Shown here in pieces: positions 1-14,800 of a DNA stretch of 64,000 bases (positions are counted from its first letter, which is position 1; each line of letters begins with the position of its first letter). A program made the translations under genes and the position numbers. This DNA comes from Trichoplax sp. H2 (Eukaryota; Placozoa; Uniplacotomia; Trichoplacea), in contig NOWV01000060.1 of the NCBI GenBank assembly GCA_003344405.1, forward strand, positions 124,001-188,000. The letters are read 5' to 3'. A model generated the notes under the pieces. It made no database searches. It worked only from the letters and a program-made list of their open reading frames with translations, and had not been told where the DNA came from.

Positions 1-131
1 GTATAAGTGGCAGTTTGGACAAAGACATTAAACGACTAACAGTTGTCGCTGGATCCTTTCTATCTATCTTCTAATTAATCGAAAGATAATGCATTTCTCT
101 TTTAATATTGACGAATATACACAATCACAGT

Positions 132-162
132 ATATCAGCCAAAAAAAAAAAATGGCTGATAT
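132..162. repeat. Perfect inverted repeat with poly-A loop
   Basis: Arms ATATCAGCCA (132-141) and TGGCTGATAT (153-162) are exact reverse complements, separated by an uninterrupted run of A. It could form a hairpin on either strand. No gene surrounds it, and I have no evidence that it is transcribed. Confidence 0.8.
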
Positions 163-2393
163 GTCACAGACTCAATGATAACTGCATTCCTATTGACTTT
201 TTTTAACTACAAATTAAAGTAATACCTTTTCTAAACGATTAGAATCTAGTATTTTATGCTCAGGTCCTATTCCGCCTTTACTAACTTCTATTTATCCCTA
301 TAATCTAGCCTAGCAGAAGGTGCTCAAGACAATTATCGTGAGAAAACTATTGTATCTAATAAAGTTGGTATTATATATCAAGAAATTACAAGGTAAATAA
401 GACATTTCCTTTATATTGGATGATTATAATGAATCATGTTCTTGATTTCACGTGTGATAGAATAAGTATCCACTCTATAGTATGATAGTTTAGACATGAC
501 TTGTGAAAAGTATCTTAACTCAAGAATTTAAATAATAATACTCGTAATTTTAAAATGGTTATTTACTAAAGATCATCTGCTAGGAAAGCATAGGAATGGA
601 ATACGCGTAATTTCATCTTAATTAGGGAAATCCAAATTACTATTAATGACAATTGTCTGAATATCTAAGCACAAAAATAGTTACTACTATTGAATGACTG
701 TTTGAGTTAAAAGAATCAGGAATTATTAGCGATGCTATCGCAGTCAAGGCTATTACAGCTATTAAAACTACATAACACGTCTATGTGGAATCGTCATTAC
801 CTATCGGTCGTTATTTCCACTAACGTGACACTAAAGTTATTTGACTCATAGGACCAACTCAATAGGTAAAAATGAAAACATTAATACTATATTTTCTTAA
901 AATTGTAAGGTACAAGTTGTTTTCTTAGCCACAAATAGTACTATTCAAGTAGTAAATTCAAGAATGGCAACTGTTACCTATTGGTGGTCAGAAACGTTAG
1001 CATGATCTATTAAATCCAATCGACTTAACGAGTAAAAAATTGTTTCCCATAATAGTATTGTAGTGAGTGATGTTGAGATTCTACTAGCATATTAAAGTAG
1101 AAACGAGTCATTATGAAGGCCATCCTGTCGTCACTAGGAATATGAATATTAAGATGATCAATTCAAAAAGTAAATAATTTAATACAGCTGTAGTTATTCT
1201 GTTGCTTTCGGTAATGTTATAACTATTTCAGTATAATCGACTCCGCAAGTAAGAAATGATTAACGTTATTCATGGTATTTAGCGATATAAAAGTTATTCC
1301 CCCCAAAATTGTCAATTCAAGAGTGAATAGCTACTGCTATCTTGTTGTAAATAAAGCTTTTCAAGGTTAAAAGTGATGAACTATAGCAAATTACGCCCTA
1401 AGTAAGAAATACCTAACGGTATTTCCATCATAACTATGATCATTTAAATTGTAGGATACAGATAATCAGAAATAGTCCCTAATATGCTATCGTCATCAGG
1501 GATATTCTAATTCTAGATGAATCTTATCCATACTATACGAGTTAATTAATGAATGACTGTGGTACTGTTCTTCCAATGAATTTTGAAATGTTGAATAACT
1601 TGAACTAACTGATAACTTACGAAAACGTCTATTATCAACAATTTTTCTTAATTTACAATTGTGAGGTCCATTCGAAAATCTTAAGTAATGAATTTCTAAA
1701 GTATCGAGCAAGTTGATTCTAATTACTAACTATAAAACGATAAAATGGTAACAACACCTCATCTTTAATACTGCTAACTTACCCGCAGTTCATATAATAT
1801 TATGATTACCGTAGACAATCCTAAACACCTCTGTTTGTATGTGTTAGTTTATGAATAAATCTACCCTAAATATGCTAACTCTTTCAAGGAAAACTATAGC
1901 CACTGATCTACCGAATCCAGAACTATCTTGCGCTAGGCTCTTCGATGATGACGGTCTAGAATTATGGCGATTAACTGTCGCCAACAACTAGCAAACCAAC
2001 TATTCGGTGAAAATTGAGTGAGGATTTTCATCGAGTTGTGAAATTCCGGTAGTCGTTGAATGTACTCTCTTTTCTAAATATAGCAAAGATTAATGGTCTA
2101 TATCGCATAGTATACTTTTTTCCTTTATTAGACAGCGCTGATGTATTTGATTGGACTTCCGCTATTAATTAACTTGAGTTACGTACTGATCGAAAGTTTT
2201 GACTCATTATCGAAACTAATTATTAATTAACGAATTTTATCCCTATGATGGAAATTAAATGAATAAATTGGTGCTAAAACGAGTGTGTAATACGTGAACT
2301 AGCCGAAATTAGGCCTTCCATACTTAACTACACTTGTTTCAAATGCTATTGAATATGAAAATAGATAATATTGAATCGAGATATTTCATTATT

Positions 2394-2416
2394 TGTTGTT
2401 GTTGTTGTTGTTGTTT
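2394..2416. repeat. GTT trinucleotide microsatellite
   Basis: Seven or so uninterrupted GTT units lie about 390 bp before the RapGAP start codon. It is a simple repeat with no coding role seen. Confidence 0.85.
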
Positions 2417-2800
2417 GAATATTATATGATTCAGTAGAAGAATTGATTGGTTGCATAAAAGCTGAACAATAATAATATAATCAATTCTTTCATTTTCAAG
2501 CTTGATTATCATTTTCTATTTTCTCACCAAGATCCTTTCATTCTTTCTGTTTTAATTTCTTTGCCTATAGTGCCATCGTTCCAACTATCATTTGACTATT
2601 AACCAATATTAATTTCTTGATGAGGAAAGAGTAGTTATCTTAAGCTAGAAATTATCCAACTGTAGTGGATTTGATAACTATTTCCGACATTCAGCGCCAA
2701 TGTCAATTGAATCCAATTGCAATACAATAGTCTAGGACTGGAGATAATAAAAGTTGATTAAGCATCCAATAGAATAAAGGCAAGAAATTTTTATCTAACG

Positions 2801-5800
2801 ATGACAACCAATAAGCAAAATTATCAAGAAAAGGCAACATCACTTCATTATTATCATCGTCATTATCCAGTCAAGATGGACACCTATTCTACGTTACCTT
2901 TAGATGGGCAAAGTAGTGGTAGTAGTAGTATGAGTGGTAGTAGTAGTCTTCAGGATAATCATCGTAGTTATCATTCCAATCCGTCATCACCAACCAGTAC
3001 AACATCATCGACACCATTACCATCACCATCACTAATTAGTAGTAAAATTGGTCGTTTTAATACTGTTAGTGCTGGACAATTGGGTAAACTATCACGCCAA
3101 TATCAATACGATAGTCAAGATGGTGGCTACTTCGAGACGTTATCATCATCACCACCTAATCGTCATCAATTTTATTCACTTCATGTTACTGGTCATCAAT
3201 GGAAGAAAACTGCATTCAATTCGTCAGGATCTTATCCCGATCAAGATGAAAATGATAGTCATTCAGGTCGGAAATTATTTCAAAAAATTGGCAGACCCTA
3301 TAAAAGTGTTGATCAAAGCCAATCGTTATGTCGATCAGGATTTTGCCACTACGATTTCTATAGCCCATGTGTCGATTTCTATAAATCGATTCAACGTGGC
3401 CAATTATTTAAACAGCAAAGTTCGACTGGTGCATCAGCAGCTGCACAGGCTATGGAACAACATATCGATAGTCCAGAAAATAATTTCAGCGATGATAACT
3501 TAAGTCCTAGTCTAAGCCCTCTTGGTCCTTCATCGAATCAAATGTATTTAACCGATCAGCTTATTATTCAAGAATGTGCCCACTTTAAATGTGAATTCAA
3601 TCCAATCTTAACACCCCATTCCAATTTAATTCAACAATATCCTAATGGCAATCATGCTCAAGGTAATTTAAAAAATGGCTGGTGGAAAATTATGGGACAA
3701 TGTCATGATCAAGATATTGCACCCATGGAGAAATTTGAATATTTCGATTATGGAGCGCATTATTATCTCTATCGTTTCTCTGGTAAAGGTAAGATGACTT
3801 ATTTTCTTTCTTAAATCGCAATAAACTTTTGCAACCACTGCTTACCTAGGAGCGTATGCTATTACAGTACGAGTGATGATCAATATCATCTATAAATAAA
3901 AGAATTGATATCGATATTAGCATCAATTTGATGACCGTAGGCTGGTTAATACTTGCCGTAGATGCCCCCCCCCCCTCCAATTTTTCCTTTTTACTCTCTT
4001 CCATCCTCACTACTCCGCCCTCTTTCAACAATGCGGTACAATGTTATACTAGCAGAGATTGTGGCCTACATAATTTTAACTTAAATGAATATCAATCCGT
4101 AGTACTATCCATGTCTCAAAGATGCTCATTATGGAGGAAAAGACCATTATAAGTTTTAAAAATTATCGTTTATTAAATATCAATCCTCCTTATCCTAAAT
4201 GAATTTATAGTTTTCGATAGTTGCTTTTTGAATATTTTATTTTCTTATAGATATGAAGCCTAATAAATGGGAATCGATTTTAAGTTCATCTTTCAATTCT
4301 GATAGCTATTTTGAATAAATTACCAGGGCGGTTAAAATATTATCATTATCTATTAGAAGATCTATAGGAAATACCGATAGGGACATGATAATATCAAAAT
4401 TATTAATCTTTGAAGTAGCACTAAACATTCTATAAATAATTGTCTGCCAAATTTAAAATAATTCCACTGTATTATCGTAATAGAGTGGTTCGATTGGTCG
4501 TATTTAGCTCTGTCTTAATCCGTAATAATATTCCTAAATATTGATACACTTACTTAGTATAATATCAGCCTAAATTTACCGTTTTAATCAAAGAAATGTC
4601 AATCAAACGAATAAGAGATTCATCCATTTGAATGAATCATTTTTAATTTATTTTTTTCCACCATTCATTCTGTAGCTCATTATAGATTAGATTGATTTAA
4701 TACGGTAAGTTATTAAAGCACCTGAGATTACTGTCCTGATGGTCAAGGCTACTATTTCCGTAAAATAAGCATAGCTATTGCTTCACAATCGTCAAATGGA
4801 ATTCTGAATGAAATATAAAGATTGACACTTAAAATAATTCCGATTTTACTCTCTCATAGCGGTTTCCTCACCAAAATTTAGCTCATATTTCTTACACTTA
4901 CTTTATAATAGAAATACTTCCTTTGCTAACTCATTCATTCGTGAAATCTATAACAAAGTCCCCATTTATCTTTTTTATTAACTTATCATCGTTCGTTTTT
5001 GAACACTATCGTTGCTGATCTTCCAGCAGCGAGGCAATGTGAAGCAACAAAGTATTTTAGGAATTATCACTTGTCTTTACGCTAATTGATCATTTCAAAT
5101 TAAAAACGCGGAATATCAATGCTATTTTTCTATAATTTATATATACGTGCATGAGCAAATGCCTACTTATACTCCTTCGCTATGAACTTAATAAATCATA
5201 TGCTGGTCCTTTCAAATCGCGAATACTTCCTTATTATCATGATCTAATAATAGAAAAACTCATGATATGCTACCCAAGGCTGCTTTTCTTGCCCACATCA
5301 CTGCTTGTTCTTCGTGTTTTTTTCTATGGTTCAACATTTAACAGCAATTACAGTAAAGAAAAAATGCCGAGATATATTTATTTATAAGAATTATCATCTA
5401 TTATTATTTTCAGTATCATATATTCTTAGCTCTTACGTACTAGAGCAATTGCGCTAAGTCAAAAAGGAATAAATGTCAGAGACTGATTTTGCTACTAGCA
5501 AACATCATTCGATAACTTAAATATTCAAGTCGATGTTGGTCCAAGTTAATCACGGATGGATAGCCTTAGAAGTTGTAAGAAAGTAGAATATTTATCGCTC
5601 TAACGACATCTTTCGAATTTAAATCACCTCCTGTCGTTCTTAATAACTAATTTTCTTCCATATAACAGCATTAAATACAAATGATTTGCCTCTTAGGGAG
5701 AATTAAAAGAAAATACAAGATAGAGACTGATATAAGCTAATTACTGTCTATAGTTTTAAAAATTGAAGTCTATATGGCTCCAGAGCCATAATGAATAGGG

Positions 5801-8800
5801 TTCAAAACAGAGAGGAAGTAAAATATGTAACATGACGATATGATCATTTACATTCTTATCTTATATAGAATCATCTTCGATGTCTAATATTCTTCCTAAT
5901 AGTAACCCCAATATCACGTATAAAAGCACGTATTTTCGGTGCACTTTTATAACATTGACTCCATTTTAGAGGGATTATTTTATGCAATGTAATCAATGGC
6001 AGTAGATGGCATTATTTGGAGATTAATAAAGTTACTATGACCTAGTATTTATCTGTTATTATTATGATACAGGATATTAACATTTCATGAATGAATGCCC
6101 AAGAATTCTAGTAATTTGAGTACTATTTTTTTATCCTTATATCAATTTCTAACATCAATGACGTGAACAATATAATCGTAAAAAAACAATAATTGTAATT
6201 CAATGAATGGTTTCAACTATCCAATATTACGGCATTAATATTCATGAAATCTATTCATATGAAGTTATAATAATGAATGATGGGTTGTGTAGAGTTGAGT
6301 TCATGAATAAGTAAAGTTATAGCATGTTTAAGTAGTACGATTAGCATCTTCAAAATAAATACCTAAGGTTACAGTTTACTATCTACAATGAGCGCTTTGT
6401 TTTAGCTATGTTGATATAAGGTACGTAAATTTTAAGAAGTAACAATCAATTTTCCAGAAAGACTTATAAATAATGATATCATTTATTTAAAATTCATGTA
6501 GAAGTTGCATCATAACGTAAAAACAGATCGACTACAAGCAACAATAAAGACAAGCTATAATATAACTTTCGCCAAAGCTTGCCCAATTAGCTTAATTTGT
6601 TTTACCACCCGATATGACCATGTAATATTAGCGTTAATCGCTTTACCATTTTTATTATATAGTATAAAGGTCTTCTCTTAATATTCTAATGCTGATATCA
6701 AATTTTGCCACGTAAGATATGAAAATTAGTTCAACCCATTAATCTGATTTGGTTAAGCGGTTTGAATATCGCTATAGTAGCTGCAGCGAAATTATTGACT
6801 ACATTCTTTAATTATTCTCACAATTTCCTTTATTTCAATACTTTGAATGGCAATATTGATGTTGTTATGGTTAAGAGATGAACAAGCAGCCTCTCATGAA
6901 GAGTTTAGCAAAAAGAAAATTCACACTTCTACAATATAACTTAGTTTGCTTTTCAATCTGATTTGCTAGTTTCTCCTTCGGTAGGCTAGAATAATTCGTT
7001 GATGGTTACTTTATAAATCACTATGATTTCTACCGATTTAGTCAGAACATTGACGATAGTAAACTCGTTGATAATGTTTGATTATGATGATAAATGCTAG
7101 TTGTTTTAATATCGTTTAAATATAATAGCTGCGAGTTCCATGAATCTTTATACTTACGTCCTCATCCCTGTGCTTGTTGTATTTATTATGCATAGACTGA
7201 TGGTTACGGCTAAGTTTACATCTTTCCATATTATGGTTTACGTATTCTCCTTTCCTTTTTCGCTCATTTATTTACGAACGCAATCTAGCTAAGAAATTGT
7301 TTCTTTGCATTTAAATTTTATTATTTAATTTTACTATTATCATTTCAAGACAAAAATTGATCTATATTGCAAAATATTTTTTTCTCAATTCTCACCATTT
7401 TAACAAAGATATTCTATGTTCTATGAAATAATCCCTAATTAATTCCTTTAATAGTTAATTCTTCTTCGCACATTCAATAAACAGAACATCATTGTCGAAT
7501 TGATTAATCTACCATCGATAGAGTGAACTTGCTCAATTTACTATTTCAACATATGATTATCATTTAAGGCGAAACAATTAAGATGAATTACTATTTCCTA
7601 TATAGATCGATAATCTAAAAAAGTAATAAGTGACATTTGGAAGAAAATTCAATGCGAGATTACCATGTCAAAATGTCATGAATGAGTCGGTAAAGAAGGC
7701 AAATTATGCTATAGCCCCTAAATTATGAAAACGAGATGCCACATTGATAGCGATATTGTTTGGTCATCTTTATCCAAAGTTTGATTTGATGAAGCTAGCT
7801 AAACAGTAGTATTATTTATTGATGCAGCCTTAATCTCTTAGGTTGTTTTCAATTAACGACGAACGATATCTCTACAGATAAGATTGAGCTCATATATTAT
7901 TTTGACAGCAACTTTGTTGAGTTAACTACCTCTTTTTCATTCCTACTACATAAATAAATCAGAAAACCCTCATAGCCGGTTGTAGCCATACGAGATAGCA
8001 ATTTCATTCGATTTTCCTAGAAGACTATTTTAGCACTTAAAATGATGCTAAATTCAAGATCTTTTACAATTAGGAAATAAGATTTGTCATCGATATAAAA
8101 TTTAAAAGCTGAACTTCCTAAATCATCAATGCTGCTAGTAGATTTAATTAAACAGTAAAAAAATTCACCTTTCTCGAGTGCAAGGTCAATATATTATTTT
8201 GAAACATCTTGAACAAATAGTTTAACTTGGATAAATCGATGTCGGTTAATATGATCTATCATAAAATTAAAAAGATGTATGACTTTACTCAATTATCATA
8301 CTTATAGACATTATTTAGTGATCATATCTTGAAGCTTTGGTAGATTTTATCCTAACTGTCTTATTTGTCTAACCGGCCTAATGTTTATATATCCCACCTT
8401 CTTGTAGAGCATTTCAATTATTTTGGCTTAGATGACCAAATTGGTCCAATAGCCATATCGATTCGACGCATAAAGGGTTCGAAGAAGAAAAATAACTTGT
8501 CTAAATCAATTCAAAATTTTAACAAGTATTACATAATCATTCGCAGTTGCCAGGTAAGGACGCACTGCGTTATCTCAAAGTGATTGCACCTTAAAAGTTT
8601 CATTCTATATATCATCTGTTTTAAAGTGAGCTTAATGACTGTTATGCTTCCATCAGGTGTATTGTATTGCATAACTTTCGTTATTATCGATATAAGATTT
8701 ATTTATTCTATCTCTATAATCGATGTTAAAATGGATTATAGTTTATTCTAATTTCTCCTATGGCGTAATAACTTCATAATAAATTTTTTTAATCAGCAGC

Positions 8801-11800
8801 ACTTGTAGATAGTTGACGATAACGACCTTGTATAACTGAATTAGAAATATTTATTATTAAATTAATTTCAATGCTAATCATCCGTTTCTCGTAATTCCTA
8901 GCTACTGTGATCTGTTTATCTAATGTAGATACAGAGCTATCATTCAATACAGTATAAATTAGCCATACATTGGTCTACTTATTAGATAGTGTTGATTAAA
9001 GACTTTAATCAAATTAAAGTATTTGAAAATATTTTATTGCATCATGCCCTACTTACTTATTTTTCTAGTTGGAAACATTACGAGGAAGCATATCGGAAGA
9101 GTGTATTACCAAAACTTCGAAAGTTAAAATTGATACATTTCGCCCTGTAATTGAACACGTGGCTCCTGAAATACAAATATCTTGTCTACGACAAGGCCAA
9201 TATAACGTCGAGGTCTATATTATTTTATGACAATCTTAGCATATTAATGCAAGTCGTACTTCAAATAGCTAACAGTCAAGCAAAGCAGATCAAAAATAGC
9301 ATATCATGGGCGAAAATAATTGTCACTTAGGATTATTTCAATTTCCTTTTCTTATACTTTAATCTTACATGATAAAAAATATAAATATTTAAGAATAGAT
9401 AAAAATTGTAAAGACAGGGAAGATTAACATCTTGCTATTTTTATATTTTAGTGTGCTTCTGAATTACTGAGTTTTGATAATCAACTATGGGTTAGTAGAA
9501 TGATTAAAGCGACTTGTATACTAGTATTTACATGATGTTTTAACTGTTTTGCTTCAATTGCCCTTCTACCAATGTCAGATTAAGAAACTCTTCGTAACCA
9601 ATTGTTTTTTACTTTATCATTAACATTAAATTCTATCTGCTTATAGCTTACAGATGTGTATAAATTTGGAGTTTTATATTGTAAGAAAGATCAAACCAGT
9701 GAAGAAGAAATTTATCGAAACTGTGAGGCAATGTTTTTATACCTAATATGAAATATATATATGGATGTAATACAATATGATTATTATTGAGATAAAACGA
9801 TCGATTTTAACTTAATAATTAGGTGATTCTAGTCCACGTTTCGAAAGATTTCTCTCCATCTTGGGAGATAGAATAACATTACAAGGCTTCCAAGGTTATA
9901 AAGGCCAATTAGATATTAAAAGTAAGGCAATAATGACCAACAAGATAATACAGTAGGTTTAACTTTAAAGACATAATATTCGCTTTAATTTCATCATAAT
10001 TTATCCTGATTTCTCATTAGCTATCGTCAATATCATTTACAATCTAATTTAAGGACGAATTGAATTAATTTTCTGTTAATTAATTATTCATTAAGAATCA
10101 TATTGATGCATATTAATTCTTAAAAGTGATCGATTTACCTATAGACTTTAAATGAATCTAATATCTAAAATCTCTATACTGTGATATAATTACAATATCA
10201 ATCTCTTACATATTGATACTCGTGCTTTCATTTATTAGCTTATAAATTATCAAGCACGTACAATCTCAGTAAAATTATCTCTAGCAGTATTTTCAGTTAA
10301 TCAAATAATTATCATGTTATTATCATATACTAAATCATAATATTGCTGTAATAATATGAATCTAGATATTATTGCCTAACTGACATGCCTTTTAGTATAA
10401 ATCTTTAAACTGAATACCACCGTTACCTTACCTGGACCAGTTACCTAATTTTAATGTAGTCCTTTCATCGATAACTTAGATAATACTACTGGAACAGAAT
10501 CAATTTACACAAAATACTACGACAATCAAATTATGTACCATGTATCAACCTTACTACCTTATAATCAAGATTGTGGACAGCAGGTACTAAAATTATTTAC
10601 TAGAACTGGCTGAAGGCAAAGTAAAACTATACTAGGTCTATATCCCAATTAAGCCATAGTTCAAACTAACAGCTGAATTCTTATTTTATGAACAGTTGAT
10701 GAGGAAAAGACATATTGGAAATGATATCGTTACGTTTATCTTTCAAGAAAATGATGCTCCACCCTTTTCTCCAAGAATTATTCGTTCAAACTTCCAGCAC
10801 GTCTTTATTGTAGTCCGCCCTGTCTATGATGCTTCTCAAAATCTTATATTCAAGTAAGGATTAATTTAAAGCACCATACTAAGGTTACGTACAATAATCT
10901 TGCATTATCCAATCCATAATTTATCGATATAAAACATCCATTTATATTCGATGAAATCAAGTCTTCACTAGATATCTTATCTATGTGCTAATTTCTTGCG
11001 GTTCTCCATTGGGTGGATGGAACTTGTAAATTCTTTAATAGTAGCCCAAATAAATTCTCTTCATCATCAATTTAATAACATCAATACTAGCTTATTAAAC
11101 TTTTACCGATTATGGTCCATGAATGAAATAGAATACTATATAAACGCATTAGATGACAAATTATGGCTGCACTAGGCAGAAATACATTACTATTAGCGAT
11201 AACTTTTCATCCGGTTGGTAGATCATCGGATATTTCATGCTGCAATTATTTCGTAAGCTTACGCTGATTTTTAATGTGTAAGTTACGTATATTATAATTA
11301 TTTGGTCATATACGCGTGTAACCAATTAGTTGGATACTTTATAAAATTTGGTAATCTACCGGTTTCGTTATTGTAATTATAGTTCATTATCTTCAGATAT
11401 CATAATACGTAATCAATACAACTATTAATTTTACGCTGATTCTTGATTGAATAGAGTCGCTGTTACTAAAGCATGTGGCATTGCTGATTTCGGCCCCTCT
11501 TTACCAAAGGAAGGTTTATTTACTGATGAAGACGAATTAAGGGATTTTCTTCTGACGAAAGGTAAATTTATATTTTGTACTTAACATCCATACACTCTGT
11601 CATTCTTATATTATTTACAAAATAGCTCACTAATATCAAATGAGATTTTTATTTAACCATTCAATATTTATTCTCATTATTTTTACGCTGGAATAATTCA
11701 CTCGATTCTCGCTGCATCTACTCTCATGGATGATTAATCGTGGCGATCACTTTTCGGCCCTGATTATTTCATTTATTTACCTATCCAGCTATCAATGGGG

Positions 11801-14800
11801 AGAATGCAACCAAAAGATCCTGTAAATTTCGATATTTAGCCATGAGAACACGAATGCAGTACTTAAAGGACATGTATGGAAGATTTTCTACTAATTTAAC
11901 TGTCGATCACGTTCCAAAATATGGTAATTCTTCCTACGATATTTAAAATTTCCTATGTTATTGTCAACTTTTAGTATCAATCTATTAATTTTATGTTGAT
12001 AACATAACGGAATTCAGGTATTCTTTCACCAATTAAACAAATCAAAGTTAAAAATGATCCAAACATTGTAGAAGATAGTTTAGGAGGCTTTGCATATGGT
12101 GTTCAGGTACGTCCTTTTTCATATGTACTATGAGTAATACGACTAGATGACTATACATTGATAATGTTTTTCGACAATTTGTTTGTTGTAATCATAATAG
12201 CTTGATAGGAACAAAAATGATAAAATAGCGATGGTTATAACGGCATCAGTAATTCACATTATTAACATACATGAAATGGTAAGATTAAGCTGTATTAATA
12301 TTACAGTTTGTACCTTCGATAAGGAGGTGACTTTAGCTTAAGATTTGTATAATATGAATAATAACTTTGTATTTTAGAAATTGATATGGAGTATACCTGG
12401 CCAGTCAATCATGGGATGGTTTAGGAAAGATATGCGGTAAGATAGATTTTCTTCAGTATAGTAGTTATTAGCTTACATGGGCAGTTAATTTAGATTATTT
12501 GAACTAAAAGATTAAATTGAAACGATTTGAGTGCCGTCGCCTTCTTAAACTAATGTTAATGTAACAAACTGATCCAAATGAAGTCTGCTCAATAAAATTT
12601 CAAAGCCTTCAATAGTTAACGTCGATATACTACTGTAGAAGCTGTTGAAATGCATTTAAAATATCAGTCTGTTATTTAAGGTTAACTATATATGCTCATT
12701 AAGAGATATGATAACACAAAAATTTTATCCTCACAGTCATGATAATTTATATCTGATCTCATTCTTTTCAAAGTTACAACATTAATTAGAATTAATAGTA
12801 AATTTACTTAATATTAAATCGATGTACAAGTATTTCTGAAAAAAATTAATTACAAAATACTATAATAATTGACGTGCTTCAAATTACATCAATTTTTGTT
12901 TTATTGTTAGAATCAAGATATTTTATCATCATGGTAATAGTACTGGACTCCATTTACTTAGTTATCAAAGTCTATCTGATATTGATAGTAAATTAGACGT
13001 CATTTCTAGCGGACATAGGGTGAGAAATTATTAGTTAAATTATTAATAATAAAGATTATTAATTTGGATCTGTAAAATTCATTAACTTTCATAATTAAAT
13101 GCTATTTTTTACTGTAGTAGAAATAATTTTAGATCTGTAATCTTTTAATACCGGTAAATCAATAATCTTCACAACTTTACATTATTAACCATGATAACAT
13201 ATACTGTTATTGTTCGCTTTCCAAATCAGTAACTTTGTTACTATGGTCGTAGAATTCAAATCAATTATGCAAATTAGATGCCAGCTAATTTTTAATCGAC
13301 AAATACTTAGTAGATAAATCTACAATTTAAAATAATTAATTGATCAATTATTATGATTGTATTTGGTATAAAGATGGCTCTTAAGTAGTTGGATATAATA
13401 TTTTATCCAAGCAACTGAGTATTTGCTAGATCAGATGCCTTAGAGTTATAAATTTGTGTATCCGATACTAAAATTCATAGAGTTACCGTATGCGATTTAT
13501 CTCATAGAGAATATCCTTCATATTCCTTAATTAGGTATATGAAATAAAATTTAAACTCATGTCTCCCGGTTCTCATGGATTGCATATCTACCCGGATGGT
13601 ATTATTGCTAAAATTGATGAAGACAGTATGGCAGATAAATCAGTATTAAGGTCTGGATTTAAAGTTATTGAGGTACGAATAATTTAGTCATCAAATTAGG
13701 TGTTTCGCCTTATTATAAATCTGTTGATGGATCATCCATTCATTTTTGTTGACTGCATATATTGTTAATTATATGTTATCTCACATGGAGCAAGCTAGTG
13801 ATAATGTTACCGTCCAAGTACGAAATCCAGTCATTTCGCGAATTGCCTAGTAACAATAATTTAAGTAAAATTGTTTACAGCAATTAAGGGATAATTAATT
13901 ATCTACTAGACGATAGAATCAGTATCACTCACTGTTCACACATACCGTATATACTCGTAAGTGTATAATAACAAAGGATATCCCCTAGATATTCAGCCGT
14001 ATTATCTAATCTATATACAAATTTTAAATATGAAAATATTTTAGTGTTCAGCAGACTAACTATTTTCTGTGATTGTATGATAGGTCTGTGGGGTTCCATT
14101 CTTGCCTCATCGATACGAAGAAGTCATGGCTCATTTAGCTTATACAAATGACCTGGTATTAATCTACTTGATTCCCTCCTCAGATTCTTCGATCTATAAT
14201 AGGCTAGTTTAAAACTGCATATGAAATAATACATCTTTATTCAATGTTACTTATATGATGAGATTGGCAATGGAAAGAATTTATTTAGAAGTAGAATACC
14301 ATAATGTTGTTACTTTTTTAATCAGTGAGAACCTTGAAAATAGAAAGAAGTACCACCTGTTTAAGAAATTCAGCCTAAAAAAGATTTCTGAAGGATCAAA
14401 GCAAGACTTACCCACTAATGCACGGGCTTTAACCGTAGCAGTGGCGAATGATGTACAAAATCGCGAAGCGAGTGACAATTCATCCATAGGGTCGCTAGAA
14501 GAGTAAGTGATTGTGTTTCATTCGAATAAAATATAGTAATATCAAAGATGTCTTTTCGCTATTTACTATAGAGGCAAGCTTTTTTAAATATAGGACCCAT
14601 AGTTCATTGAAAAAATTGCATGCTATACGCAAACGATATTCTGCGCAGTCTTATAATCTAGCTATATTACATAATGTAACATTCTATCTAGTCTCGGAAG
14701 AATATATTTAGACTTATATTAACATTATAGTAAAATGGAAAGTTGTAGAAATTTTGAATTTAAATTATAATTATATGGATATAAATATTCAAATACTCGG

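Larger units (their letters stand above)
1..2800. other. Gene-free AT-rich stretch upstream of the RapGAP gene
   Basis: I see no exon with recognisable protein similarity here on either strand. It holds a perfect 10-bp hairpin with an A-only loop (132-162) and a GTT microsatellite (about 2394-2416). The promoter and 5' UTR of the RapGAP gene that starts at 2801 probably lie at the right end, but no clear promoter element is visible. The last in-frame stop before that start codon is at about 2758. Confidence 0.5.
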
